Shown piece by piece: positions 30,786-44,000 of a DNA stretch of 64,000 bases (its first letter is position 1; every line of letters begins with the position of its first letter). The DNA is taken from contig NC_134297.1 in the NCBI RefSeq assembly GCF_949628215.1, positions 8,246,001 through 8,310,000 of the forward strand, read 5' to 3'. This stretch comes from Phalacrocorax aristotelis. Lineage: Eukaryota > Chordata > Aves > Suliformes > Phalacrocoracidae. Below the pieces are notes generated by a model that saw only the letters and a list, made by a program, of their open reading frames with translations, had not been told where the DNA came from and did not search any database. The translations under genes and the position numbers were made by a program.

Positions 30786-31910
30786 AACTAATTTCAAGTT
30801 CATTGCACGGATCTCTCGGTGCTCTTTCAAGTTAGTGAATACCTTTCCTCTACAGGTGCAGTAAAATACACCCACTGCACAGAACAGCAGCAGGTTCTGC
30901 CCATTAGCGCACACCAGCTTTACCCGGAATTTTTAGCCAAGTGGAAGCAAGACTAGAATAATAACAGAACCTACAACTTTAAGTTAAAACCATGCCGGCA
31001 CTCTGCAGAACCTCATTCTGACACACTTGACAGCACCCACAAGTTTCACGTGGCTGACAAAACAGCAGCCTTTCCCTTGTTTTTCCTGAAACGCCACTGC
31101 CCCAGGTGACTGAATCTCCAGGGCAACGGCGGGTTATGTTGGACAAAAGGAAGTGCGTATTAAAATGAGGAAGAGAAAGCTACCTACACACACCTTCACC
31201 CTGGATTAAAGCTTTCAAATGCAGGCCCTAACCTTCCAAAATCACCCTATAAGTTTGCTTCCCTGGAAAACTATGGTTCCGGAAAACAGCAAATGTATCA
31301 CAAAACCACAGCAGAAGTTCACATAACGCAAAATTTGACCTGGCTATTTTGAGATACAGAAGTTAGGTAGGAATTTCTGTCCTAAAAGTGGTAGAATGAA
31401 AGCTGTGGAATTGCAGACCTCGCACTATAACTTCAGGAAATAATAAAAAGAACAACCCATGATGCAAATTTTGCCTGTGGATTGGCACCCAGAGCTGCGT
31501 GCGAGATACAAGAGATGACATACAACACACTCTTCATTCCACAGTGACCCAAACAACATCCAATAATCCAAACCCTACATAATGTAGGTCTGTGGATAAC
31601 TGAATGGCAAGAGTAGCTGACAGGAAAGATACTTATTTAATCCTCAGACACAAACAAACAATTTGAAGTGGAGTCAACAACAGCCTGTAACATTGAATTT
31701 CCAACTACAAAGGGTAGCTTTGGAGTAGTGACGTCTTTTGTTCAACTTTTAGGTTCAGCTGTAATGTAAGGTATAGAGGCTTATTCCAAGTGTTTCAAAG
31801 AATGGTGTGATAAAGAAAGCAGGATTCTTACTGAGTACTGGTAAAACTGGTTAGTAACCCCTGAGAGAAACTGGCACACTTGGCAGAACTTTTACACTTA
31901 GCACGAGATG
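30786..31910. other. Intergenic
   Basis: AT-rich unique sequence. No exon recognised apart from the weak HEAT-like stretch noted at its left edge. Confidence 0.4.
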
Positions 31911-34774
31911 AACGTTCATTGCCTGGTTCAGCTGTAGTGCTGCCATACAGTTGGCACGCTGCAGATGCTGGACTAAAAGAATTTCATGATTCTGTAAAAA
32001 TTTCTCCAAACACTTCTATGAGAAATAACACATTTTAAAACATATATGATGATACTGCTTCTTCTCTTGGCAAAGAGGGGAATAAGATTTTTTTCTTGCC
32101 CACACTTACTTGTTTGGCATCTGTGAAAGGCAGCTTCAGGAAGTCTTCCACTAGTCCCATCCCCTGACAGATGTCATACATGTCTTTTAATAGCTCTTCC
32201 ACCTTTAACTTAGTGGTGTGTTCCTGCAGCAGACCTCAAGCCTCCACCATGCACCTGTAATTCATTTTTTGAGACATAAAGGCATATTAATAGTATCACC
32301 AAAAAGATGCCCCACAAATGTCGTATTCAAAGTTTAAAGGAAATTTAGGGGATTGTGATTTCTAGTGTTTGTTCTCCACCTCTCACAGTATTTGGATGCC
32401 AAAATGGTGGCATATATTTCTTTACCTATTGGACAACAGCACAGTGAGGAAAAGCTGCACTTCGCTACAGCTTGAGAATGATAGCTTCATAACCTGTGTG
32501 TATCTGAGGGCTCGCCTATGCTCTCCTTGGCACATGAGGGACTGAAGAATTCTCACGTCTTGCCACGACACAGGTTTGATTGCAGCTGGTTCAACGAGCA
32601 GGGCCAGGGAGTTCTGCAGAAGGTAGAGATCAGGTTTATTAAAATATATAGACACACACACAAAACTATTCAAAAGTGTCTTCAGTAAGGGTGAATGTCT
32701 GTTAAATAAACTTAGATGATGACTAATGAAGGACTTGATACAGGACAGGTAAATATAAATTCTGAAGTATCTGCAGAAAAAAAAATTCAGAGAGCCGTAC
32801 AGAACAAAGGGAGTCTTTTGAAAAGAGTGATTCTCACTTTTCTAGGATCACCAAATCTCCATATGCAAACATCACCTTTTATAAATACAAGTTATTCTCC
32901 CAGGCAAACAGGTTATATTGACATCGTGACAGGCAACAAACAACCTTTAGCATCAGAAGGAACATGAATTAGATTGAAAAGTCACTTTTGCGGTCTTCTG
33001 CCTCAAATCTTGCTGCCAGGATGGTAGTTTAATATTTAAAGTACCCAAACCACTGCTTTTGAGAAAGTGCTCGATTGCTCTGCTGAAAACAACCTGAACA
33101 GACGGCTTTGGCAATTCATGTGTCAAGCATTATTAATGTTGACTTCTTCATTGTCTTAATCCATTTCCTGTCAACGTAATTAAAACCAAATTGCAGATCA
33201 TCACGTATTGCTGAAGGTGCTGCTGAAGCAGGATTACAAAAAAAGCTTCCAATGTTTTATCACCATTATTAGCTAAGCACCGATTTTTTGAAGTCATTTT
33301 ATAGATCATAGCGTTGTACTGCAATGTATGCCTAACTAAACTGGAACATACTTACTTCATAGTCCTTGTGGTCTAGAAGCCAAAAACCTTGAATAAACTT
33401 AACAAGACTCCAAGGGATGGGAAAGGCAGCTGTGAAGGAGTCGACTGAAGTTTCTGTTTTATTTGGAAAGGAATGTATGATGTCTAGCAGCAAGTAAATT
33501 GTCTGATATCAGGTATCTAATTAAGGCTAATAAATTTTCAAGACGAACAATTTATCACATGAAATAATAATATTACTATTATTAATATAATATTAATAAA
33601 TAATAAAGTGAAATAAGAATATAATAGTGGTAGGACGCAGAAAATACTCATGTACTAGTCTTGCCATTTTATGCTGTTGCAACCTGAAGATAGTCAGATC
33701 CTAACAACAAAATTGCATTCTGAATAAATAACCAGAAAGACAGACTCTTTGATTTCTCTAAGGAATTCAGAAAGGTTACCTTTCGCTATTTAAATAGTTC
33801 TGTTGGAAACTCAGGCTCCCTCTGTAGTCAGTGGAGCCACCAGCTGGACATTCAAAACACGTGAACAGCCAATGCTTGATTATTAAAGCAAACAAATTCT
33901 ACAGTTGGTTTTTCCTCTCCTTTCCAGTGAATACAAAACAATTGAAATTAGGGCGTCCTTACAACACAGCTTAGCTCTGAATGATTAAAACTGGATTTAA
34001 ACCAGTATGTGGATCACTCATCAGCAGTGTCCCCTTCTCTTTCTGACAGCTGGTTTTGGGGGATGTATGCTAATCAGAGAGCTCCGGGGTGCAACAGCTT
34101 TTCAAACCCTTGCTCTCTAGGCTCCCCTCTCGGGTCAGGCAACAAACAACCAAAGTAGCACAGGGTATTTCGGCAGCTTAAAAAGTAAGTTTCTGCCCAA
34201 TTACTTTTCTCTTCTCTCTGTTTATTATTCTGTGTGCCTGCACTTTTAAGAGAACAAATGCAAGCCCTCTTAGCTGTCCTGGAAAATGGATGATTTCAGC
34301 AAAATCAAGTACTGGTAAACCACTGTTAGAAATCCTTTTGCTCTGAAGCAGCACGTTTTAGTGCATCGCTCTAGGAAGCAGCTGTTTGCTACAGGTATGG
34401 GTGCTTCAAAAATGAAAAACAGTTTACATTTTGAGAAAATCTAAGGGAGCTTTCTACCTTTGACATTGCTTAGTAAACCTGTTCTCTCGTATCAGAAGAG
34501 ACTTTGCAACAAAACATTTTAAAAATTCCTAAAAAATCTACAGTACAAAGAAATAAAACAATGCTTCTGTCTATGACTTAATTCTTAACTAAATGTGTTC
34601 ACCTGCAGTGTGTTTGAAGCATAAATTAGAAAATGTATGGAACACATAGGTGACAGACATTTCAGAACACCGATGCGCGTATACTGAAGGTGTAATAGAA
34701 ATAACTCAAAGGGATACAATTGCATGTTTGTAGATTTCTTCAACGCCTTCTAGCAAATAGAGCTCCAGCAGTGC
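31911..34774 (-). pseudogene. AHCTF1: AHCTF1 (ELYS) non-processed pseudogene fragment, five exons
   Basis: Exons in order are 34774-34718 (ALLELYLLEGVEE, KHAI), 33502-33356 ([28 protein letters not shown]), 32613-32426 (IKPVSWQDVRILQSLMCQGE, FLTVLLSNR), 32254-32110 (KVEELLKDMYDICQGMGLVE, DFLKLPFTDAKQ) and 32015 to about 31911 (KCLEKFLQ, NHEILLVQHLQRAN). The first four have AG/GT borders and matching phases; order and residues follow the helical mid-region of the nucleoporin ELYS. In the fourth exon the conserved Trp after CMVEA is TGA (32238-32236). In the fifth, likeness breaks after AMNV and a stop follows. The protein ELYS seeds nuclear pores on chromatin after mitosis. Because introns are kept this is a DNA-level duplication, not a retrocopy. 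Remaining exons were not found. Confidence 0.85.
32236..32238 (-). other. In-frame TGA in the AHCTF1 copy
   Basis: In the exon 32254-32110 the codons read TGC-ATG-GTG-GAG-GCT-TGA-GGT-CTG. Functional ELYS has Trp at the TGA position, so a single G-to-A change made the stop. Confidence 0.85.
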
Positions 34775-37700
34775 CTGAAATGAAAAGGTAAAAGTTTTTT
34801 AAAAACTCCTCCCTTTGAGAAATCATTGGCTTTGGGGAGGGCTGGGCTGGGGCTGGGGTTTGTGGTGGTTGTTGTTGCCTTCAGCGAACACAACACTCAC
34901 ACGTAAACTAGGAGGTGGATATTTCCCAGTTCCTCCTTCCTCTCTCCGCCAGAACTTCTCAGCCTGGTCTCCTAACTGGGAAACCATCCCATCGACCATC
35001 AGGCAGTCAGAATCCCATTTTCCTCAGGAACAAAACGTAGCAAGGATTTGGACAGAGGAAAACACTAGTTCCACCCTCTCAGTGTCACAGATTTCCTCCA
35101 GCCAAAACAAAACAAAATGAAACAAAATGAAACCAAACAAAATGCTCACGAGTCCAAGAAAGTAACAAACATACAAAGGCACGATCATGACTTGGAGTAG
35201 ACTTGAAAGAAATTTCTGAGTCAGATGAAAGGTGTTCATTAGATCATTATGAATTATTAAAGGAGTTCTTGTGCTTGGCGGTTGCCAGAGGTAATTTTTG
35301 CATGTTTTAAGAGACCAGCCTACAGCAAGAACTTGATTGCCTAAAACAGATGTTTTTGTACCTGCTATTACAAATATTATTACCCTTTGTATTAATTACC
35401 TGATTTAGCAAGTTTTGGGTGTGGGAATGGCAGTTACAGTTCGACGCTGAAAAAAAAACCCGTTTGTGATTTTTTCATTTATTTGGCTTCTCTGTTCAGT
35501 GTCTTCTTTCCTACTTCTCAGGCATCGAGCAAAATGCCTGGGAAGCGTGGAACATTATGTACACAGGAGTGCCACGTTGGCTATAATTCTTGGTATCGTA
35601 ATATTCTTCTGGGTATTGAATCATTTTGATGTGCAGGAATTTGCATGCATAACTCCTTACACATGATGTTGAGAATATACCCCTAAATTTTAGTGACAGA
35701 TGGATGGCTCAGATTGATCCAATTTGCATGATGATGATGTGCTAATTTGAATAAAATGCATCATGCATGATGCAGAAAGGGTATGTTATATTTGTTGCTG
35801 GAGAGGAAATAGTCACATGGATGGTATCTCAAATACATTTCTTATACAGGAGTATGCTTTGTGAGGTGAAAATCTGCAGGAATGACAACACGTTGGTATG
35901 TAAGAGTTGTGTTAATAACCCGTTCACAGTCCTTATGTGCATCTTGGATGGGTAAACCCTTTGCCTCAGTTTCTTTATTTGCAAAAAATATATCTAATTA
36001 TTCAGTTAGACTTAATAACAGAGTGCAAATGCAAACCAACGTTAAATACCTTGCCATTAAACAAAACGCAGCCTATGGGGTTTTGATACTGATAAAATGG
36101 ATAAATCACGTCATCCAAAGTTTAGTATATTTCTAGCTGAATTTATTTAATTTCTGGATAGATTTTTGGAGCTTTGTGTAGCTAGGGAAGCGCACCACTG
36201 GCATGAAGATTTATTGCATCGCTTAACTCTTAAATGTCTGGCAGCGTAGTAAAGTCCACAGAGGGGAAAGAAGCGTAGCCAGCCCATAGGGAGGAGCTGA
36301 GGTGCCCACCTGGTGCGTGGGAGACCCGCGCGCTGTGACTTTTGCCATTCCCCCGAGTCCCCAACGAGCACCCTGCCCACGTCCCACTGATACCCTTGGA
36401 GCTCTCCTACGTCCCAGGTTAACCCCAGTCTCCCAGGTGTCACATGGATGTCAACCACCACTCCATTTTATTTTGTTCTAAGGAGAGAAAAGCAAAATTT
36501 CCACTTTCTGCACAAGTGGGCAAGGTGCTGCAGGTCCGTACAGAAAATTTGTCATAACGCTCTGATTCCTTGGACAGGATTAGAGCTGACTCCTTTTGTC
36601 ATGACTGGTGCTTGTGATCTGGCAACAAAAGCTCTTTTGTACTTAGGCTGTGTTAGAAGTTTGTTGGGCCACGGTTGCAAACGTGTAGGTCAGGGAATAA
36701 AGCTAACCGTGCAATAGCTGTGCACCCATCAGAAGCGCCTGTTAACACCACCTGGAACATCAATGAAGTGTAAAATTGAGGACGTGGATGTTTGTAAATT
36801 GAGAGGTCACAGAAGTTTTTGTAGTGACAGCTTTTATTCTCCTGTCCTTCTCTTGTAGGTGACAAGGGAGCGGTAAAATATGTTTAAGCAATAAGAGCAA
36901 AGATAAATAAGTAGTAAACATGAAGTGGAAATAATTTTATAAAAAATACTGAAATAGAAATACAATTAGATGTTGGGATGTGTCTACCTTAGATGACTTA
37001 TAAGTGGTGATCTAGAAGCAACCTTTTTGAATCCTAATGCATTATACGTGCTTAGGTTTCTCCTTTTCTAATTTCAATTAAAGCTTGTGTTAATCTGAAA
37101 GATCTTAACATTGTGCTTCGATGTTACATCAAAAATATGGTAACACTGCACATTTCACTAATGTGCCTTCTCAAATAGGAGTTGTATTTTGTCATATGGT
37201 GTTTTCTGTCAGGAAATAGTAGGTTTCAACAGATGAACAAAATGTTTTAAAATGTTTGCTTAAAAGAAATCCCAACAGAGGTAAAAAAATATACACATAA
37301 GGAGCCCATTTCAAGTTACTGAAATGCAGACAGGAGGGAAAAAAATCCTATGGGAAATCTACTTTTCAGGTATTCATGAATAGTATCTCAGCTTCTGAAA
37401 TGGTTAGTAACATTGGTTTCCCATTGCAAAGATGTGAATCACAGCCCTGTTTCTGTTGACAAATGGAAATGATATGCTGATGATATCAGCCTTTCTTTCC
37501 TTTGCTCAGCTATGGAAATCAGATCTGTCATACCTGCCGGTATGGACAAGTGATTACAGCACAAGTGTGGGATGTGGTGTATTTTCTGAGCTGTGGGGAA
37601 CATTGTGCCACTACTTACAGTCTAGTGTTTCCTAACTTTGCTGATCACAGGGGAAATATTTTTTCATGGGGAAAAAAATGAAAAGCCGTTTGTCTTCAAC

Positions 37701-39167
37701 TGACTTGGCATAGTGAAGTTGGCAGGATCAGACATTTTTGCCTCACCACGGAAGATGTTTTAGGCTGAATCGGAAAGAGTGAAGGTTAATGGTTGGAAAC
37801 AAAAGGAAATGCAGCAGCAGATTTGGTTTGATCTTCATTTGTGTTACATGTTTATTTGGTCCTCAGAAGTTGTTCTGTTCAGATTGAATGATTTTGTGCT
37901 GAAATAGACAGGCTATTTCATACGCGGGCTTGATGGGTCCAGAAGGAGGAGAAAGGAGTAATGTTTTCTGAGAGTGTATTTCCCAGTGGAAGAGCACTTC
38001 TGGTCCTGCTTAAATCCATGAGACTTGACTTGGTGTGGCAGGAATCATGTTCTTGAGTTGTACGGGCTGCCCAGTGCACTTAGTCTGCCTTTCACCAAGT
38101 TGGAGAGGAGGAACTCCATTTAGTAATACTTGCAGCAGGCAAAGGTATAATTTTAATTGTGATTTCTTTGAGAATAAACAGCTAATTTCAAAAATTAATC
38201 AGATCCTATGATCATTCTTCCAACCTTTGAAAATCTTGGGACTAAATGAAAGATAGTCTGCATGTTAACATCTGTTTTCTGGAAGCCAGTGTTATCACTT
38301 ACTGAGCAAATTGGTTTGGTCAGGATGTGTAACTTATGTAAACAGACACAAAATAAGGAAAATAAATGTATTTGAACTGGTGATACTCTTAACCTAAATA
38401 ATTAATGTGTCAGTTTTGAGGAACTGTGGTGGGAAGTGTCAGTAAAACCAAGCATCTCGGTAGAGCCCAGCAGATATTCATACCAAACACATGACTTTTC
38501 CTAGGATTAATTGTTTTATTTCCCTTTTGTTTAAGTATTAGACCTATTGTTTGATATGTTGTACAATTAAGATAAAAAGGAAGACAAATATTCAATGTTC
38601 AGGTAACATATGAATGTTGTCCTCTATTCTAGTGAGTAGAGAATGAATTTTATATTAGTAACATGCATGTCTCCATTCTCAGGATCCGGTATGACGGTTC
38701 TCTAAGTAGCCTGATCCAACCAGAAAAAAACAGCTTAGCCTAACTCCTGAAGTAATTTCACATTATTCTCAAATTATCCGTAACCTTATAATCCCTGCTT
38801 TATGACTGCTGTGCACAATTACTGGTGTAGCTGTGAAGTCTGTTTCATTCCTTCATTTCAATTCAACAATGAAAAAATTTAAATTGTATGATTAATCAAG
38901 ATACATTACCCAATCTATTTTGTTGTTATATCCTGCTTTACTGGCAGCTTAATGAGTGTTGTTAAGCATTTGCTTAAGTTACCCGATCAAAGTGTCTCTT
39001 GTTAGATTTTCAGCATCAGTGCTGTGCCAATATCTGGTCAAGCACTAATGCTTTGCTGTTTGAACTAGCAACAGAACTGCAACAGATGTTTATTTTCCTT
39101 TAACTGCCAAGTGCATGGAGAAGGGCTAAACTTATTAACTAAACGGTTTAAGTATAAGTTAACTCAC
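34775..39167. other. AT-rich intergenic sequence
   Basis: Unique sequence with poly-A and AT runs and a TGCATCATGCATGATGC near-palindrome at 35757-35773. No exon, RNA gene or mobile element recognised. Confidence 0.4.
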
Positions 39168-39276
39168 CTACAAAGCGGTTTGGGTTCTTCTCAGGTCTTT
39201 CAGATTTGAATGCAAACAAGATGTTCTCTTGCACTTGAAAGGCAGGCTGGTGGGTAGATACGGCACGGTCAGATGC
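39168..39276 (-). other. Orphan exon candidate
   Basis: Acceptor TGTTCCTCCAG, 109 open bases reading STHQPAFQVQENILFAFKSE and RPEKNPNRFV, and donor TAG|GTGAGT. The splice sites are good and the residues are protein-like, but I do not recognise a family. Its end phase (1) does not fit directly onto the AHCTF1 exon at 34774. Confidence 0.3.
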
Positions 39277-40507
39277 CTGGAGGAACAGGAATTATCCCCC
39301 TAGTATTGTTTTGCACAGGCTGTTTTCTAACATCATAGAAAACGAAATCTGTTCTCATTATATTTTTGTCACTACAATTTGAAACACTCATCTCATGCGC
39401 TTCTCCACATAAAACCATCAAGCATTTTAAAATGTTAATCTTAAAAGGGATAATTTGATATAACCTATTTGTGGTTTCTTTGAAAATTAACTATCGTTGG
39501 GCTTTGGCAAGTGCCTTATACCAAGCCTACAGCTAATAATACCACTTTATTTCTTCATCCTGTTACAAGGAGTTTTTCTGATATTGACCTAAATCTGCAT
39601 CCTTTCCAGGTGGTGAAAATTGCCTTCTGCTCCCTGTTTGTCTCCCTCACTAGAGACCTGAGATTTTGAGTTTGGTAAATTTGCATATTCCTCTTTTATT
39701 CCATCAGGCTTGATCACCTTTTGGATAGAGGAGGAACATGCAAATTCTATGAAAGTATTTGCTATTCTGCTAGGTGGGCCCTTACAAACACCCGATCTCC
39801 TGTGCTTTCCCCACCAGGGCATGATTCTAAGCAAGCACGTGGGGTACTCCCTGTGTTTTCTGTGCTAAAATAGACTTGTGGTTTCTGTCAAGGAAAATGC
39901 TAAACATTGATGCTGTTATGTATCTGAACATCAAACTCTCATCAGCTGTCTCTTCTGTTGCAAATTTTTTTTTAAGGAAAGGAGAAAAGATACTGCAAAT
40001 CATGCTAAAAAGGGTTTCCATTTTCTTTCTGCTATTATGTCTCTGGCAGAGTGTTTCTGCTGTCCGCTTTGTATACATGCTTTTGGGCATATCCTGTCAC
40101 ATGAAATGTTAACATTTGGTAGAGTGTTGTAAATTTAATCTGGTTTTCATGTGGGATGTGGAAATTAATAGGGAAATATATCTGTGTTTACCTAAAATGT
40201 TTTAGCATCAAATAACAAAGGTCTACTGATAGGGGAAATGCAGGGCAAATTCAATAAGAAATGCAGAAGGGTAGGATAAGGATTTGAAAACATTCTCATG
40301 TTGCACAATGCTGTGTTAAATCCTATTTCATAATGAAAGAGTAATGCAATGATAGCTGCAGTTGATGTCCCACAAGGTAGGCGATTTAGAAGCAAGTACT
40401 AGCAAGGCTGTCTTGTCAATACTATTTCGTCCTACTGCCAGTTCTGAGGAGAAAATATAAGCCAGGTTAGGGTGTATGTACGATTGGTATTTGGCAAACG
40501 AATATTT
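39277..40507. other. Intergenic
   Basis: AT-rich unique sequence. Short open frames only; nothing recognised. Confidence 0.4.
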
Positions 40508-41062
40508 TGCTGGTTTTAGCTGGGAGACAGTTAATTTTCTTCCCTGCAGCTGGTGCAGTGCTGTGCTTTGGACTTAGTATTAAAACAATGCTGATAACAC
40601 ACCGATGTTTTGGTTGTTGCTGGGCAGTGCTTGTACTAGTCAAGGGCTTTTCCAGCTTCCCAGGTTCTGCTGGGAGCACAAACAGCCGGGAGGGGAGGGG
40701 GCACAGCTAAGAGAGCAGATTCAAACTGGCCAGAGGGACATTCCATATCATGTAACGTCATGCCCAGTAGGTTAACTGGGAGGATCTGGCCGGGGGAGGG
40801 AAGGGGCAATCATGGCTCGGGGACCAGCAGCGTCAGTTGGCGGGTGGCGAGTGGTTGTGTCATTTGTGTTTCTGGGTTTTTTTCCCCTTATTATTATAAT
40901 TATTATTTTATTTTAATTATTAAACTGTTCTTATCTCAACCCACAAGTTTTTTTCCTTTTGCTTTTGCTCTTCCGATTCTCTCCCCCGTCCCACAGGGGT
41001 GGGGGGAGTGAGCGAGTGGCTGCGTGGTGTTTAGTTGCCGACTGGGGCTGAACCACGACACA
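40508..41062 (+). mobile_element. Solo LTR of an avian ERVL-like family
   Basis: It starts TGCTGGTTTTAGCTGGGAGA and ends GGGGCTGAACCACGACACA, about 555 bp. Inside are TAGTATTAAAACAATGCTGA, CATTCCATATCATGTAACGTC, an AT-rich polyadenylation-like zone at 40885-40928 and TTATCTCAACCCACAAG. No internal region or second LTR is present, so it is a solo LTR. Target duplications were not clear. Confidence 0.8.
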
Positions 41063-44000
41063 GGTATAACTCTTCTTCTGTTACTTGCTGCCAAGCTTAC
41101 AGTCGTTTCATTTCTGGATTTGATAGAACTGCTGTAGGAAATAACAGATCGGCTATGATGTTATATTCCAATTTTACGCTTCGTTTTCTCTGTCCATTAC
41201 AATGACTGCCGTTGTTGTTTATGGGCATCCTAAGGATGCATAGGTAGGAAAGGTGAAGATAAGCAGTACAACAGGGACAAATGAGAACTTAACTCCATCA
41301 CATGCTGTTTTTCTGATTTAAACAGAAAAATAAAACAAGAATTGCAAGCAATATCATTTTAGTTACTTCAATTGTTCTTCCCCTGTAAAATGTCTTTAAC
41401 CCTTTTCTTCTCCCAGCCAGTTCCATTTCTTTACTGAGGATCAGATTTGAGCTTTGCGAACGCCTAAATCTTCCTTCTTGAGTCTTCAAATGTTTTCTTG
41501 TAGCTGTAAGTGTCTGTTCAGATACACACTCAGGCAGAGAGCGTTATGAAACTGAAACTCCTTCATAAAGTGAAATTAAACTGTTTTGTGAAAATGCTTG
41601 GAATGATCATGGTCCACTTGGATCCAAGCTGGGAACGAAACTGCACATTATTGGCAGTGCTCTCTCTTGCTCTTTTTATTTGCTTTGTTTGATTTAGTCT
41701 TTTGTTCCATTTATTTGTGTTTGGTTATACTGAACTGTGCCATAAAAGAGAAAATGAGTTTCAATATTGAGCAGCTATGTTTCTGGCAGTCAGAACTACA
41801 GCAACATAATGAGAATCTCGTATATTATGTAATACCTTTGATTTCACATGTTCCCCCAGTGCTTTAGTAACTTAAACTTTAGAATAGGGTTGGTTCGGCT
41901 CCTCCTGGATAAAGCTTCCACTAGGACTGAATAAATAATATCCTTACAGGTTTAAGACAAAAAAGGAAAGCATATATTATTCAGATGGGAACTTACCAGG
42001 GAATTTAGAGAAGAAAGGGAATTTATTTCATTATTTAAAATTCAAGTAAGATATTGCTCTCAGCGCACACACTCTGAAAATGCCACAGACAGTTTTTAAC
42101 GATCATGGAAGCACACGTTCTCATGGGATGTCGTTCCCAACAACTGCGCAGAACACCCATCCCAGCTGTGGGGCACCCAGCTGCTTGGCACCAGGGAGCA
42201 GGGAGGACTGCAGCCTGGCTACCTTGTGCTTCTGTTCAGTCCTTTAAAAGAGTGATATAAAAACCTAGTTGAGCATCAACTTCAAAGTAGAGATGTGCAA
42301 GCTGATACAGGTTGGGCTGAGAAGCGTAATAGCCGCAAAAAGGCAATGTATTACAGAAAGTGCTAATACTTAAGTATACAGAGGAGATGCCAACCTAAAA
42401 TTAGGCTGAATTATAAAAGAATAGCAAATCTTTCTAAAGGTTCACATAGATTATTTTTCGATTTCTGACCCCTTCAGAACTGGAGACTGTACAACAGCCA
42501 GATCCCCAGCTTGACCTGCTATTATTTCCTTAAGAGCATTCTATTTGAACACAGCATCCTTCAACCATTCAACAGAAGACCTTGAACTCTGCTCCTTCTC
42601 ATAGCAGGGGTTATGCTGAGAACACTTTTAATAACACTTCTTTTCATCTAGGGATGCTTCTGGAATATATATGCTACTAGTTTCCTTGGAGACTGACATG
42701 CAGTCAGCACAATGGCTTTATAGCACCTGTAAATCAAACTTCAAAAGAAGGGACTGTCCTTGCTAGTGGAAATGGCAGGCATGGTGGTGAAAGAAGAGTG
42801 TTTTGCTTTCTACTTGTCTTCCAGAGGATGAGATGGCAGTGGTCCCATATAGAGGTGGAGGTCCAGGGACTGTGAGATGGCGTCAGATGGTGAAGGCTGG
42901 CCAGACTGTCTGTGTAGCAGAGTTCAGACTGCCCAGAGATTTTATCAAAACATAGCACAGGGCCTCATTTAATTTGTGGACTACAAGGCCTTGTTTTGCA
43001 AATGGTTTTGTGGATGCAGCAGTTACAGAGTAACTATTGTCTAGATATGAAAAGATATTTTAGTAATTCTAATCAGCTCGAGCATCCCTTTAGCAATTTC
43101 TTTCATGCTATCACAGATCTTGCAGTCTTCCGAAGTCCCTTGTATCTAGCCTTCCTGCGTGAAGAGATAAGGCCCATTCACTGTGAGGAGAGGAGTTTGG
43201 ATCTGTTTTCTGCAACCCAAACGCTTTCCAGCATGGTTAAGGGGTATGTCCTGATGGTTTCCTATTCCTTTCCCTTATGTCGATGTTTTAAAATGTTATG
43301 AGTTTTGGCAGTTAGAAATCTGGTCAACATTTAGCTTCCCAGATTTGCTCTCACACAGAAACAAAATTAAAGGATATATTTGCTTTTAGATTAGCTACAG
43401 ATTCCAAAAGGCTGAAAATAAATAATTGGAGCCTCAACTGGGGAAGAGATGAGGTACTACAGGTGAGGGGAAAAGGCTTCCCATTGGGACAGACACATGG
43501 GAATTCAGTCTAACAACACTTGGTCAAATAACAATAATATATATAATCCTTACTATTCCTGCTTTAGAACCAGTGCTGTTCCTGCCGATGTCAACGTGCA
43601 AATTTCCTGTGACTTCACTCTGAGGGACAAGTTCTCTAGAGCAAATCCACAGCTAAAAATTGCCAGCTGTAGGTACAAACAATTTCACAAACATAACAAA
43701 TGCCCTTCACAGTCTGTACAGATTCTGAGACTATGGTGCTCAAATGTTTGATCAGGTAGTGCTGGGGCTGCTCACTGGCTGAGCCTGCTGACCGAGGAGG
43801 AGGTCCTTTTGACTGCTTACCCCTTGCTTTGTGAGGGAGGTGGGCAAGGGAACCCACACAGTGAGAGTAAATGGTTATTCCGTTTTATCATGGCCCTTCC
43901 AAGTGAAAATAGAGGGACGCAGTCACCTACTGTGTGATTTTATAATCCTTAGCTTCCGAACCTGGTACATTACCACCTACAACAATGAGCAAAGCTACAG

